Shown one piece after another: positions 20,463 to 32,370 of a stretch of DNA of 64,000 nucleotides. A program made the position numbers and the translations under genes. The stretch spans positions 21,237,530-21,301,529 of the forward strand of contig OZ035962.1 in assembly GCA_964034945.1 (NCBI GenBank). The letters are read 5' to 3'. Below the pieces are notes generated by a model. That model did no database searches and had not been told where the DNA came from. It saw only the letters and a program-made list of their open reading frames with translations. The number at the start of each line of letters is the position of its first letter. Position 1 is the first letter of the stretch. This DNA comes from Chrysopilus asiliformis (lineage: Eukaryota > Arthropoda > Insecta > Diptera > Rhagionidae).

Positions 20463-21107
20463 CCCCACAGTTAGACGTGCGACTAGAAGTCGCATGCGAT
20501 TATCCCTCCTACAACGTTTTTCAATTTGACAGGTGTTGCGATTTGCTCTGCTGTCTTGTGACATTGCATGTGACTTCAGTTGAAAAAGGTCAAACGCAAG
20601 AAAACAAAGAAAGTTATTTTGTTTATGAAACTCATTTCTGAATACCAAAACAATGAAGGCTCATAAATATCTTCTATCGATGCTCCAGACTTCCGACTCG
20701 CATCGATTTACTTTTTTTCGTGAACATACGTCGTTCGTAAAATTCTCAACTTTTTCTTCACTTCCTCGCTTGTGAGTTTCAATTCCGCGCCGATTTGTTC
20801 ATACGGCTGCCTCTTGAGATCGTTTCTACGATACAATTTCGAGGCAGTCTTCCAGAGGCACTCTCTTTCCCGGCACAAATTTATTAATTTTAAAATTTCA
20901 CTTCTACTCAACTTATTTTCTGCCATTGTGAAATCAGACATAACCTTAAATGTCAAATTATTTGCAGTTCCAGTCGCAGCTCAGATTGTATGAGGTTTTT
21001 ACTTGAGTTGCGATTTTCCCCGCTTGCATGCAACTGGCGTTTACACGAGCGATTTCCCTGAGATGAGATTCGGCATGCGACTTCTAGTCGCACGTCTACC
21101 CGTGGGG
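20463..21107. mobile_element. 645-bp Harbinger-like element with MADF reading frame
   Basis: The terminal repeats begin CCCCACAGTTAGACGTGCG on the left, and on the right, in reverse complement, CCCCACGGGTAGACGTGCG. They continue into the self-complementary GCGACTAGAAGTCGC present at both ends. TTA flanks both sides (20460-20462 and 21108-21110). It contains a MADF-type frame at 20708-20926 on the minus strand. PIF/Harbinger transposons normally encode a transposase plus a second Myb/MADF-like DNA-binding protein; here only a MADF fragment remains, so this would be an internally deleted copy. Outside the TTA, a weaker inverted repeat (AACTCGGT-GAAAAT) continues on both sides. Confidence 0.8.
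20708..20926 (-). CDS. MADF-domain fragment inside a Harbinger-like element
   Basis: 72 codons from ATG at 20926. The sequence MAENKLSRSEILKLINL, then RERECLWKTASKLYRRND, then YEQIGAELKL, KKKLRILRTTY and HEKK follows the first two helices and linker of the MADF (Myb/SANT-like) DNA-binding domain. MADF proteins bind DNA and, in Harbinger transposons, help the transposase enter the nucleus and find the ends. Only the domain is present and it stops soon after, so it may be truncated. It lies entirely within terminal inverted repeats. Confidence 0.6.
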   Translation of the reverse strand: MAENKLSRSEILKLINLCRERECLWKTASKLYRRNDLKRQPYEQIGAELKLTSEEVKKKLRILRTTYVHEKK

Positions 21108-21198
21108 TTAGCTCAATTATTTAAACATTTTCAACCGAGTTTTAAAAAACGAATTTTTTCAACTTCCAAGTTGAGTTTTTCAACTTTCTAGAGTTTAA

Positions 21199-21406
21199 GG
21201 GCCTTATTATGGTTGTCAATTCACAATTGATAGTTGATACCTATCAACAAAATTGATAAATCGGTATTACGAATGTCAATCGGTGTCAACTTTATTGATA
21301 GCTGTGAACCAAAATTGACAACGATTGACATTCGTAATACCGATTTATCAACTCAGTTGATATTTATCAACTATCAATTGTGAATTGACACTCCATAATA
21401 AGGCCC
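21199..21406. mobile_element. 208-bp palindromic MITE with TAA target duplication
   Basis: The ends are GGGCCTTATTATGG and CCATAATAAGGCCC, flanked by TAA (21196-21198 and 21407-21409). The arms extend over most of the element: GTCAATTCACAATTGATAGT pairs with the right arm, and ACGAATGTCAATCG pairs with CGATTGACATTCGT. This could fold into a nearly full-length hairpin. Confidence 0.88.
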
Positions 21407-22103
21407 TAAATGTGCCTTTTTATAACAACTTGATTGAAAATTTAAACCTCAAAAGCTAAATTTTATACTTTAGGTTTAATATGTAAACTAAAAAGTTTAA
21501 AATTTTTATTTAATAATATAAGACTTCAGTCCTTTTTTCGGTTTCGATTTTTTTTTATCAAATGGGTAATTAATAATTAAAACTCACGTATTAAAAATCG
21601 CAGATATTTTTTCAGCAAATCAAAAACAAATACAAAAAATATCTATTATCTTAAAAAGAATATCATAAATACATTTTCATTTGCTATATATAGTATGTAC
21701 TTTAATACTTAAACACTTTAATATGATTTACTATTAAATAAATTGTACATGCGAAAGATATTTTACATTTGAACACTAAAATTAAAAGTTATGTGTTTGT
21801 GTAAGAATTTTGAAAGAAATTTCGCAAGGTCAAGAGTTTTTGAAAAAATATTAAGTTAAAAATAATTTAAAATATTATAAGGAAATTAAAGTGCACAGAA
21901 GGCCAGCTTTCATTAGCTACGATTCGGTTTTTTCGTCTATGTTTTTTTTCATAATTTTATGAGTTTGGTTTTGTCTTGTCTCAGGTTAGTTGACTGATAA
22001 CCAGTATTAGTCTTTTGCAGCATGTGTTAAATATTTAGTTTTTTTCCTCTTTGATAAAAAAAAATAATATTCAAATCACATATGTAAATTAAACACATGA
22101 TTA

Positions 22104-22237
22104 TTACCCCGATTCTGATAGACGTGTCGTTTACGACAAGAGTCGTTTTACGTATTTTTATTGGTAGAAAATTACTAACAACAACAGGTAAAACTATTCT
22201 TGCCGAAAACGACACGACTATCAGAATTGAGGTGTAT
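22104..22237. mobile_element. Short foldback element (about 130 bp)
   Basis: The left arm, CCCCGATTCTGATAGACGTG then TCGTTTACGACAAG, pairs with the right arm, CTTGCCGAAAACGACACGAC then TATCAGAATTGAGGTG. The arms are about 45 bp with several mismatches. Overlapping frames on both strands (22027-22266 and 22097-22369) result from the palindrome and are not genes. Confidence 0.7.
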
Positions 22238-23882
22238 ATTATATTCAATGGTACACAATCGTCCATTAAAGTTCAATGGAGTTGTATACGCTTCCCTGCT
22301 GTCATTGTCGTGGCGAAGGTATTTGCTCTCGATATGCCTTTAACTTTGATTCCATTGCCTGAAATATAAATTAAATTTCAATTGCAGGTTAGTATATGTA
22401 TATTAAATTAAAATATGAAAATAGTTTATCAAAATATATTATTATCGCATTCGTTTCATTACAATGTATTACATTACCGTTACAGAGGGATTGGGCATTC
22501 TTTTAAAGCAAATGAAAACACTGAAAGTATCCTTAAATTTTCAATAACGTGATTTTTACTACAATAATTATTTTGAAAGCAACAGCAGAGCGCGATAGCC
22601 ACAACTAGACTGACGATCTGTTAAGTTTTTTAGACTAAGTAAGGGTCGCTGAGCAGGACTCTGAAAGAAAGTTTTGCTCCATTACCTCTAGTTTTTGAGA
22701 TAACGGTACTCGAAGTTTAAAATTTACGGTCAAAAATGGTAATAATCTTTGGTGTATTCGGAAAAGTTATTCTTAATTTTTTGTTTAGACGACAACTCTC
22801 CACTTTCACGCCTCTTTTTAGGGGTTTTTAACAGCACTATGAAATAGATGTATGAAAGATCTTTATGATGTATGAAAGGTTTTTATGTCTGACTAATTGA
22901 CTTTCGGCTATAACCTTTGATAACCTTCAAATGCCCTTGTTTCAAGGATTCTTGAAGTTCTCAATTCGGCATTAATGTATCGATCTTTATTCTCAGATTA
23001 CTTCGAACCTACTTTGCCGATTTTCGTGCGACTTTTTGAAATCGACATCTTTAAAATTTGACCAGAAAAAATTAATTGGAAGTCCTGTCACAACATACTT
23101 TTTCACAAAAAAAAAACTGGAAAGTGTGATTTCGAGGGGGTTTTCAGCCCGAAATTATTCAAAAGAAGGGCGTATATCTATCAATAAGTCATGTGCCTGC
23201 CTTCGTGTGAAATAGACGTAAAATTAAGGTATTGGCCCGAACCCTAAGTAAATCTTACTAATAGCTTTTTTAATTTTCATTCCTATATCCGGAATTTCGC
23301 GAAAAAGGAGCTATTAAAGTCAATATTTTAATATACGAAATCTTTGCAGACCTTTAAAACAGGTATATGGTATATCGTATTATTTTGCAAGCAAAAAAAC
23401 TAGTTTCAGCTGCGTCAAAGAAAAATGTTAAAAATAAATATATGTTTGAAAAGCAAATTTCTCATTTTCTAAAAAAAATATAATCGTTTTTGAAGAAAAT
23501 ATTTTTTTATGGAATAAAACACCACAAATGAAATGAATGCAATATTATATACAAAATATTATAATTAGTTAGATAAAAATTAGTAAAAACAAATATTATT
23601 TTGAATTTGCATTAGAATTATCCGTTTCTTCATTAAAAGCATGCATATTCCTTTTCCAATTGTATGTTCTTAAAAAATCTTTTTTGTTATTAGTCAAATT
23701 GACTATATAGAAAATAATAATTTCGCTATATGTATGATTTCTTTATATTACATAAATGAGTTAATATTCCAAATTACATTTTCTTTATTTTAAAAGAAAA
23801 CTACAGCAAATTTAAATTATATTTTAATAGGAATAAAACAAATTGTAATAAAAAAAAATTAAAAAAAAAATACATTATTAAA

Positions 23883-23960
23883 TCGATACCTTAATGTGAT
23901 AAGGTCGTAAGTGCATAGGATTTCTGTGTATTATAGGACCTTATCACATTAAGGTATCGA
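23883..23960. repeat. Perfect 24-bp-stem hairpin just past nudE stop
   Basis: TCGATACCTTAATGTGATAAGGTC pairs exactly with its reverse complement at 23937-23960 around a 30-base loop. It starts 85 bp beyond the nudE stop on the minus strand, so it probably lies in the nudE 3' untranslated region. It may be a very small MITE, an RNA structure, or both. Confidence 0.7.
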
Positions 23961-24044
23961 AATAATCATATTTTACATGTATTTATATGTATGTGTGCGT
24001 GTGGTTTTTAACAGAGTTAACTGAATTATTGGTATTGTAGTTGT

Positions 24045-27000
24045 TTAAAAAGTATTTACATGATCTGAATTATCCGTTGTGATACCGGTAACTTTTTGTG
24101 TCAATCGTTTTAAAACATTTGACCCAAAACTACTAGTATTTGTCGTTTGTTGTAAATTGTTACTGCTACTGGTCGCTGATGTCACCGAGCTCGTACTTGT
24201 TGATAAATCTTTTTGTAGGGGACGATCACAAACACAACGAAATTTATCACAGCGCGAACATAAAAGTGTTTTGTCCAACTGAAAAACGGGCATAAGCGTG
24301 CATAACAGTAACAAATTATAAATTAAAAACGGAAACAAAATATTTGTGTAAAACTAACAATAAAAAAGGAATTTTAAAAACATAATTGAATTAAATATAA
24401 AAAAACACAAAAAAAATGTCAGAATACAAGTGCTTGAATTTTCAAAACTAATAACTCAAAGAAAACAGAAAGCTTCCGCTAGCCCCTACACATAATTTAT
24501 ATGAAAATTTCTAATAATAGATGTTTTTTCTACTGGTTTGCCTAAAATAGTATTTTTCCCCAAATAATTAATTCATATCTTACATTGAGCTTCCGCAGCA
24601 TATCGGCGACGATATTTAGAGCTGATGTCCGGGAACTAGCTGTCATAGCATTACCGTTTATCAAATTATCGGGATCTAGAAATAAAAATGTTTATCCTTA
24701 CAAAAAATTGTTGAATTGGTTTTTAGCGTTGCGATAAATAGTGAGCAGAGGTGGAACCCTTTAAGTTTCAATGATAATCCTCAAAAATTATGAACCCAAT
24801 TTTGTTCTCAGTAAGCGTCTTCAGTGAATTAAGTACATTGGGCTTTTTATATCGGATAGATTTTAGTATTTCCAGACATTTAAATATCAAGCAAGAATGT
24901 AAATTAAAAAAAAAAAACTAAAAAGCACATATTTAATATAAAACCTAGATAGTGCTATCTACTATCTCAAATGGCCTCAGAAAATTCCACACAATACCAA
25001 TGTAAAAGTGGGATGAAAATAGTTGAAAATTGGCCAACCATTTCACATTTTCTGATGTATTTATTCAAATTCTTTTAGAGTCCTTATGTGCTCTGCTCAA
25101 CAATTCAGATGATATTCTTTAATTATTCACGTCGAAATTTGAAATGCCAGCTGCGGTGAATAATAATAAAATGTTTAGAATTTTCCGTCTTTTGTTGTTT
25201 AGAAAAGGCATTATTTAGATTAAAACATACATAATTTTGTATCCAAAGTCTGATAACGCTAATTTCCAATGAATGTAAAGCGCGATTTACACGAAGAGAG
25301 TTACTGGAATCGAGTTGTGTGAATGTGGTAGTTTTCTTCGTTTACACGTTTCCAGTAGCACTTTCTAGTAAAATGACAGCTGCATGAAAACATAACCTAA
25401 AATTTTCCCAAAAAATATATCGTGCCATTGTACATTATCGTAGCGTTTTCTTTAGAACATTAAAAATGCGTTCAGCTAAAAGTCGAAAAGTAAAGAAAAT
25501 TCTAAATTCGTGTATTTTGTTGTGGTGTGCTAGACAACTGATAACTTCACCCGGCAAAAACTGCAAAGGAAATGAGGAAAAACCATAGATATACTAGATC
25601 GCTGGATTTGCTGTCTCAAATGGTCCCATTTCAATACAGTTCAGTGGATCAAAACGAGTCAAGTAAGAGCGAGATAACCGTATGAAAATAAAAATAGTCC
25701 TCTCGTTTAAACCGTGAGCTGTCAAAGGAAAATAGACTTTCGGAATGGTGTTGGCGCCTAAAGTTATTTGTTTGCACCTAAAGTTAGTCTCAAACTTGTG
25801 AAATTTGAACTTCGCGGGAGACGAAATTTGAATTTCTCGACCTTATATAGTTCAGTGGATGCGTTCAAGTACGATAAAGAGGGAAATACTTTTGGGATCA
25901 TTTTTCAGCAGAGCTTTGTATGGTGATAGTTGTTCTATGTTATATAGTTCTGTGGGAAAAACCAAGATGCATAAAACCGCCTTGTCTGAATACGGCTGCG
26001 TATGCTTGTATTAGTTTCTACTGTCCAAAAAAGTAGAAAGGCGTTCTAGTCGTTTCTAGTAATTCTCACACATATGCGGCCGATTCACACTACTGAAAAT
26101 CGCGTGTATTTATAGCTACTCGTTTCCAGTAACTCTCTTCGTGGAAACCCCGCTTAAAGGATAGCAACATTCTGGCATAGAATAAGGAATATATAGAAAA
26201 AACTTTGCCGAACAAATTTTTGACAAATTTCCCCTTCGAAGGGGGGAAAAATGTCCCTATCATTCACTAGCTACGCCCTAAAAGTTAATTACTTTTAGAC
26301 TAGGGAGCACGAAGCAGAGAGAACATTTTCTAATCATTTTCGTCGTATCTATTCAATGAGATGGAGGAATCGAATGGATAAATTTTTCCGTGTTACATCG
26401 GATCCTCTTGCTTCATCTCACAGTGGAAAAATTTTCTCTAAAAATTTGTTCTAAGAGTTTAATCTCTAGATTATTTGTTCTCTGATTCTGGGACCATTTT
26501 GTTTTGTAACTTTGTGTGACATAGCGGGAACTTTGTTATATTATACCTGTGCTGACAAATAAGTTATAATTTTAATCACTTCTAAATTCTGGTTGCCTCT
26601 TAATATTTAATGACAAAATCGTCCCCACCCCGTGCCCGTAAACCTGGGTCTCACTACCTTTGGAACAATTTTGACACATCTTTCATCATTGTCCTGATTA
26701 GTCACAACCCGATGTTGTTTTATGCCCAAATCGGATAACTCCATCCACTTCTCTATATCAACAAAACTTTATTGCAGTTTTTTTTAACCCTGTAATTTGT
26801 CATCTTGGATAAGTTCAATTTTCTAAAATTTTCTTAAAAACAAAATTGGAGTTACCCGTTGTTAACAAATGATTTTTTTCGATCCCGATATGTCTTATCG
26901 TATCTTATATAGCATTAGTATTCAAAGTGCTATATTTTTTGCAGAAAGGGAAATCGCATATGTTTTAAATACATGTATCCCCCGTAGCACTCTCCCTTTA

Positions 27001-29850
27001 ATACGAAAAACCCCATTAAAATTTGTTCACCTGTTCCAGACATTAATTTTATTTTATATTACAATAACGCTAATGTACGGATAGAAATCCAACTTTCGGT
27101 GAGAACGCGAGAACGCCACTATCTCAATATTGTTGTTGTATGCAATAAGATACTAAAAAATTGCGAGTAATGGTAAAAACACATCAACACATATAAATTG
27201 GACATCTCTGATATAGAGTATAAAAATCCATTGGAAAAGGGGGAAAGGTATTTTGATGTATGGAACGGATATGTAAAATCATATTCGAAACAAATTTTTT
27301 TCATTTTTGTAAATACATAAAAAGTTTACGAGAAAACAAGAAAGAAGTATTCCATTTGTATGGGAGAGGGGGAAAGCCGTGATCCGATTAGGATTTTGAT
27401 GCATGGATGAGTCATATAGAATATAAAAACTTGTATACAATCTAACATATAGAGTTTGAAGGGATAAACTTGACTCTATTGGCGCGATTACTTAGGAACT
27501 AATTTGTATGCTTTTTTGTTTTAAGGGGTCACATATTTACAATAGATTGCACTAAGAAATAAGGGTGGGCCAAATTTTCGTTTAGTCGATACCTCGGATT
27601 GCAATCGCAGTTATTTTGTTAAGTTAATAAAAACAAATAAACAAAACAAGACATGACTTGGACAATTACGAAAACAAAAAAAGAAACAAATGTGATTGCA
27701 AACAATAAAAAATTCATATTTATTTTCATTAAAAAAAAAAACAGTCAAAAAATAATAGAAAATTTCATAAAAATGTATAGGTAATAGTGAAAATTTTTTA
27801 AGTACAAAGTAAAATGGAATAAGTAAAAAATATACCGTGAAATATAAAAATATTTAAGGACTTTTTATATTTTTTGTGATTTTTAAAACATGTCTTGTTC
27901 GTTTGAGGGCAATAGTTATCTTACGTTTTATTGATTGCGGTGTCTGCAATAAATCTGCAGAAGCCGCTGCTGTCGTCTGGGTTTGTTGAGTTTCGGCGTC
28001 TGTATGATTTCCGTCTGAATTGCCGAGACATTTGTCTAATATGCCATTCATGCCAGACGTTGAATGTCTGCCCTTCACATTGAGCTCTTGTTTTAAATCT
28101 ATGAAATTAAATCACAAAATTGAATTTATTTGCCTGTAAAATAAACGCTTGATGAAACTTACCCCGTGTTTCGTCCATTAACCTCTGTAGTTTTTCTTGG
28201 AGGACTTCTTTTTCATCGACCTCAATTTCGAGGAGTGCGTTCTTCTCGTACGCTTTATCCAACATTGTTTCAAAGCCGGCAATACTTTCGCTTAAAATTC
28301 GGTGAGCTCTTTCTAAGTCATCATTCTTCTGTTCCAATTGTCGTAAATACGATTTAATTGTGTCTCTTTCTCGCTGCGTCGTTTGTAATTGTTTTTCTAT
28401 ATTACCAAATTCTATTCCAAAGGAATCCAGTTTAATCTACATCAAACCATGTAAAAAGATTAGATTAATATTATTTTTTATGGACTTTTAAAGCTTCCAT
28501 CAAGATTTTAATCGATCAAGTTTCGTTACAAGGTAATCTACAAGTCATGTATGGTGGAACCTCCATATAGCAAAATTGTTAGAGGAACAAGATATTTCGC
28601 TGCTTTGAAAGTAGGTTTTTTATATTCAAGATGAAATCAAAATGTGCTTTTTTCAAAACGGCACAAAACTACACTGAGAAATCGGTTAAAAGTACTATTC
28701 AGAACAGTTTTAAAATTCAAAGCAATTGTTAAGATAAGTGCTTAAAAATTTCCGACAGGGATACCAAAAGCAGTCGCCTTAACTTAAGCGTAATCTCCAT
28801 ACAGTCGATTCTATCATCTGTTTAAAGTATGGACTTATACAAAGACAGCTTGGATAGAAAGGAAGAAAACAATCATCCTACAAATTTTGTCGTCTCCTAC
28901 AGTTCTAAAAGGTTCTGAGGCCCTATCACAATTCAAACGATTGGTTTGAATTGTAAATCTAATGTTGTTGTTAGTGTTTTATACCAATAACATGAAATTT
29001 CGACTCCAAGCAATCGTATCATTTTCGGTGATAGAGTCCCTGATTTGCCCAACGGATTTGCAGATGGTTCCCCTCAACAACAGATCAACTTTTCGTTGAA
29101 TTATGGCATCTTCTCCTGCAGACGCATATTTTCACAATAGCTGCACACGAGACAGTCACATATTAGCAATTTCCTTATAGCAAGATGTGATTGCGGATTG
29201 ATTCGTATGCCATTGGTGTATCGTTTTGGCCGAGAACAAAACTGTTATACTTATCCATTACCGAACAAAAATCTTAAGTCCACTAGCTGAACTTTTACTG
29301 TATTTGATTTCTCGCTTTATTATAATACCCGTTTTTTGCTATTTTCAATTAAAATTGCTTGTACAGTTTAGCTGGAACCGTGGGCCTTGGAGTTCTACAT
29401 TAATAATTTTCAGTTTTTTTTATCAGTTTTGCAATGCATCAACAACCAAAGGAGACCCACAAAATAACTCTGACATTTTATCTTTTATGCAAATTGTAAC
29501 AACATCCAAAATATTTTTATTGTAATCAAAAATGCTATTTATAATTACCCTTAAGGATTCATTTTCGTGTTCAAGCTGTATAACTTGTTTTCTTAAATCC
29601 CTGATTACATTTTCCTTTTGTTCTAGGGTTACTTCCATTTCAGATTCCAGTTGTCGTGAATCTTCAACGAATTCGTCAAATTCTTGTTTAGCATCAGTCC
29701 ATCTGAATTCGATAAATGCGAAAAAAAACAATGAAGAATGAATTTCGATTGAAACGAGTAAAAAACTAACTCTTTGTGATAAAGTTTCGCTCGCTCCTTC
29801 CAATATCGACATTCGTCCTCGACGCTGTTAAAATTAGGTGGTGCCTCCAT
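24045..29850 (-). CDS. nudE: Nuclear distribution protein nudE homolog (NDE1/NDEL1)
   Basis: Six coding exons on the minus strand: 29850-29771, 29702-29549, 28436-28163, 28098-27925, 24675-24584 and 24278-24045. The phases join to 335 residues. The N-terminus MEAPPNFNSVEDECRYWKER resembles NDE1's EEEANYWK. A long coiled coil follows (about residues 14-165) with the family blocks LEQKNDDLERAHR, YEKNALLEIEVDEKE and LQRLMDETRDLKQEL. Then come a Ser/Thr/Gln-rich linker, SALNIVADMLRKLN (the conserved NUDE C-terminal helix) and a cysteine-containing tail, CSRCDKFRCVCDRP. NudE links LIS1 to cytoplasmic dynein for nuclear positioning, centrosome and kinetochore functions. The start was placed at MEAPPNF because upstream in-frame codons include no ATG. 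Intron 4 is 3.2 kb and holds the MITE at 25279-26154; intron 2 holds a foldback MITE. Confidence 0.94.
25279..26154. mobile_element. 876-bp inverted-repeat element in nudE intron 4
   Basis: The left end AGCGCGATTTACACGAAGAG and right end (reverse complement) AGCGGGGTTTCCACGAAGAG continue into AGTTACTGGAA. TAA flanks both sides (25276-25278 and 26155-26157). There is no long open frame. The terminal design resembles 901-1386 (AG-GNGGTTTA-ACGAA), suggesting one superfamily of 3-bp-duplicating elements. Confidence 0.78.
26158..27924. other. Rest of nudE intron 4
   Basis: AT-rich intron sequence. A TTCCATTTGTATGGGAGAGG-type phrase near 27345-27420 recurs at about 35350-35390 and 60085-60130, marking another old dispersed repeat. 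The frames at 26869-27084 and 27119-27304 have no family features. Confidence 0.45.
28918..29039. mobile_element. 122-bp foldback MITE, family GGCCCTATCAC, copy 2
   Basis: Opens AGGCCCTATCACAATTCAAA and keeps the loop TTGTTGTTAGTGTTTTATACC. It ends GGTGATAGAGTCC, one base off the consensus. CTG flanks both sides (28915-28917 and 29040-29042). It lies in nudE intron 2. Confidence 0.75.
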
Positions 29851-32370
29851 CACACACGTGTAAAAGGATTCGTTTCTTTGCACAAAATTGGGTCCTTTGA
29901 GTTCCACTTAATCGAGATTCGTAATTGGCTAAAAATATTTTTGAAAGTTATTAACGCAAAAGTTTCTAGGACGGTTAGCTTGTCATTGATTGATCATTTT
30001 TGGGCAATAAATTGTTTTTGTTAAAGGCTATTGAGACGCAAATGTTTCACAGGTGATTTTATTTGGGGCAAAAATGACAACTAAGAAACAAAATGAAATC
30101 ATCTCTTATCGATTTATCGTTTGGTACGAAAATCCAAAGTTTACCATTCAATTTTTAGCCCATCGATAAATATTTTCCGTTTAGAATGTAATAAAATAAC
30201 TAAAACAGTGATATTTCACTCCACTTACTGTTTTTTCCTCGAAATTTTCAATATCAAACCCAAGAGCTCGGAAGTGAGTCAGACACTGCTTTAAGTTCCA
30301 TTAAAAATTGCGTTTTACAGCATTCTACAGCAGTACTTCATAAAGAGCATTTAATCTAGAGATACTAAAATCTTGAAATGGGACATGTAAAAACGGCCAC
30401 TAAGCTGAGAAACGCGCCCGAAAAACTTCAAAAATTTGTTTCATTATTACAAACAATTACCAAAATAATCAAAATTGGTTAATATTTATAAGTAAAAATC
30501 TCGTATCTGAGGTATCAAAAAAAAATAGAAAGCCGTAGTTGTTTTAATAAATTTAAAAATTGTTTACAGATAAAAAAAAATTGACTATGAAAAATTACTC
30601 TCTTGTTTAAAATTTGACACGTGGGATTACATATATTCTGAAGTGGATGTTTCTAAGGCCGACCATGCATTTGGAGAAGTTTTCATAACCATATAGAGAA
30701 CTGTAGTAGTATGACTCCTTGTCGTAATGCTTGATGCTGAGATTAATCTATTTCTAGCAATAGTGTATATGCAACAATATTTTCATTTCCTCCTGCTATG
30801 GAAACAAAAATTTGTCATCAGTGACAAAACTAAAATAGTATATTTTCAACAAAAGGCTGAAAATTCCCCAAAGTAAAAGCACACAATGCACTCAGTAAGC
30901 TGCCAAAAATTTAGTGTTTGTTCCCATAATGGAAAAAGCACATTATGAATGTCAAAAAGTATATGCTAGGTACAACTCGTAAATTTTTTGCATTAAAACG
31001 TTATTGTTCGGAAATTGTGTTGAAATTATTCTATTATGGTATCACTCAATCGAAATTACAATATGCTATTTCATCTTGTGGTGCACATAATGAGAATTAT
31101 TTCAGGGAAATATAGATACACAAACAGCTAACCGTTATTCCAAAAGCTTCATATTTTACCAATTAGGCACCTTTATGTGTATAAAGTCTTAAAAATCTTG
31201 TATGTACGTAGTGGTAATGCCGACAAACAAACTTTGAGCACCTAAAGTTTAAGATCAAGTAAAAATCAGCTTCAAGTTGTTCATTTTTTTTGAGCTTGCT
31301 AGTTCTTCTTCTTGTACACATTCAATTTCAGCCGCATGGAAATCTAGTGAGTAAACGAAATCGAATGGAAATCGGCTGTGTAAACACGTGACCATTCGAT
31401 TTCGATGCAGCCGCGGCACGGCCGACAAATGAGTTGAGCATTGCTCTATTCCCATGAGGCCACCATACGACAAGATAACAGCTAAGATAAAAAATGGCAT
31501 CTTCTATGAAAAATTACCTAATGGTTTGTTTCGTTTTCGTATTTTTTTTCCTTTTACAGAACTAGGCACGTTTTACGGACAGAGACGGAAATGTGGAGAA
31601 TTTTCTTAAATACGAATATTTTTCTTGCAACAATTTTTTCAAAATACCGTTTGCAAGAAAACCGTTTTTTTAACATTTCCTAGGTTATGTCTTACTCTAG
31701 GAATATATTCAATGTGAATGGAGTACATTCAATCGGATAAGTTATTTGGTTATTGTGGTACTCTAGTTAAAATATCACAGAATTGAACGAAATTTTTGAC
31801 CCACAAAGAAAATAACTTCGGCTGTTGCACTTCGTACATTTACCAGCATTTATTTTTGAGTTATATTTACATTATAATACTACTTTATTTTGTGGCGAAC
31901 TATTAGAAAGTCAAACAATTGCAGACAATACATTTTCCTCCATAAACAGTTACTATTTATAGAGAAAACTGCACAAGTGAATAGTTGTTCGAAGTGCAGC
32001 ATCTGTCTGCTAATACTCTGTGGTCTGGTTTTTTCTGTCCTTATCCGCACCAAAATTGGGCTAGAAAAGTTATTGCGTTAAATCAACAAATTATATGTAA
32101 ATTGAGTGCATTTAGAAATAAACTATTCGTTTAATCGTTGTTCTTCTCGGCAAAAGAAGAACGCGCAAATAACCCAACGAAAATAGATGTCAAAGTGACA
32201 ACGGTTGCAGAAGAGAGAAAAAGACAAAACCCCAGCACCAACTAAGAAAGGGAATAATTTTTCGGTTATTTCGTCCGGTAAATTACGCATCCTGTAGGAC
32301 GTTTTTGGCCGATTGTTGACTTGTTCAATTCTCTCTTTTCGCTTCGGTTCGTATAATTTTCCAAGCAGTT
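29851..32370. other. Divergent region between nudE and the PIP4P-type gene
   Basis: The two genes point away from each other, so both promoters lie here. It contains a degraded copy of the 301-bp repeat family at about 30370-30600 and a small inverted repeat at 31355-31404. The open frame at 29776-30024 is opposite the nudE first exon and is not a gene. CCAACGAAAATAGATGTCAA at about 32175 to GCAGTTATGG at 32372 is probably the 5' untranslated region of the PIP4P gene. Confidence 0.5.
31355..31404. repeat. Small inverted repeat
   Basis: GAAATCGAATGG pairs exactly with CCATTCGATTTC around a 24-base centre with GTGTAAACACGTG. The flanks (TCAGCCGCATGGAAATC and GATGCAGCCGCGG) continue the pairing loosely, so this could be the remnant of a MITE. 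Confidence 0.5.

Larger units (their letters stand above)
21108..24044. other. Spacer between Harbinger-like element and nudE
   Basis: No gene is seen. It holds inverted-repeat elements at 21199-21406, 22104-22237 and 23883-23960. The 22600-23350 region is AT-rich with a weak resemblance to other dispersed repeats (TTGAGATAACGGTA). The part next to nudE should include its 3' untranslated region. Confidence 0.5.

Noticed and set aside
22027..22369. Overlapping frames on both strands with similar protein text
   Set aside because: Their mutual similarity comes from the palindromic element at 22104-22237.
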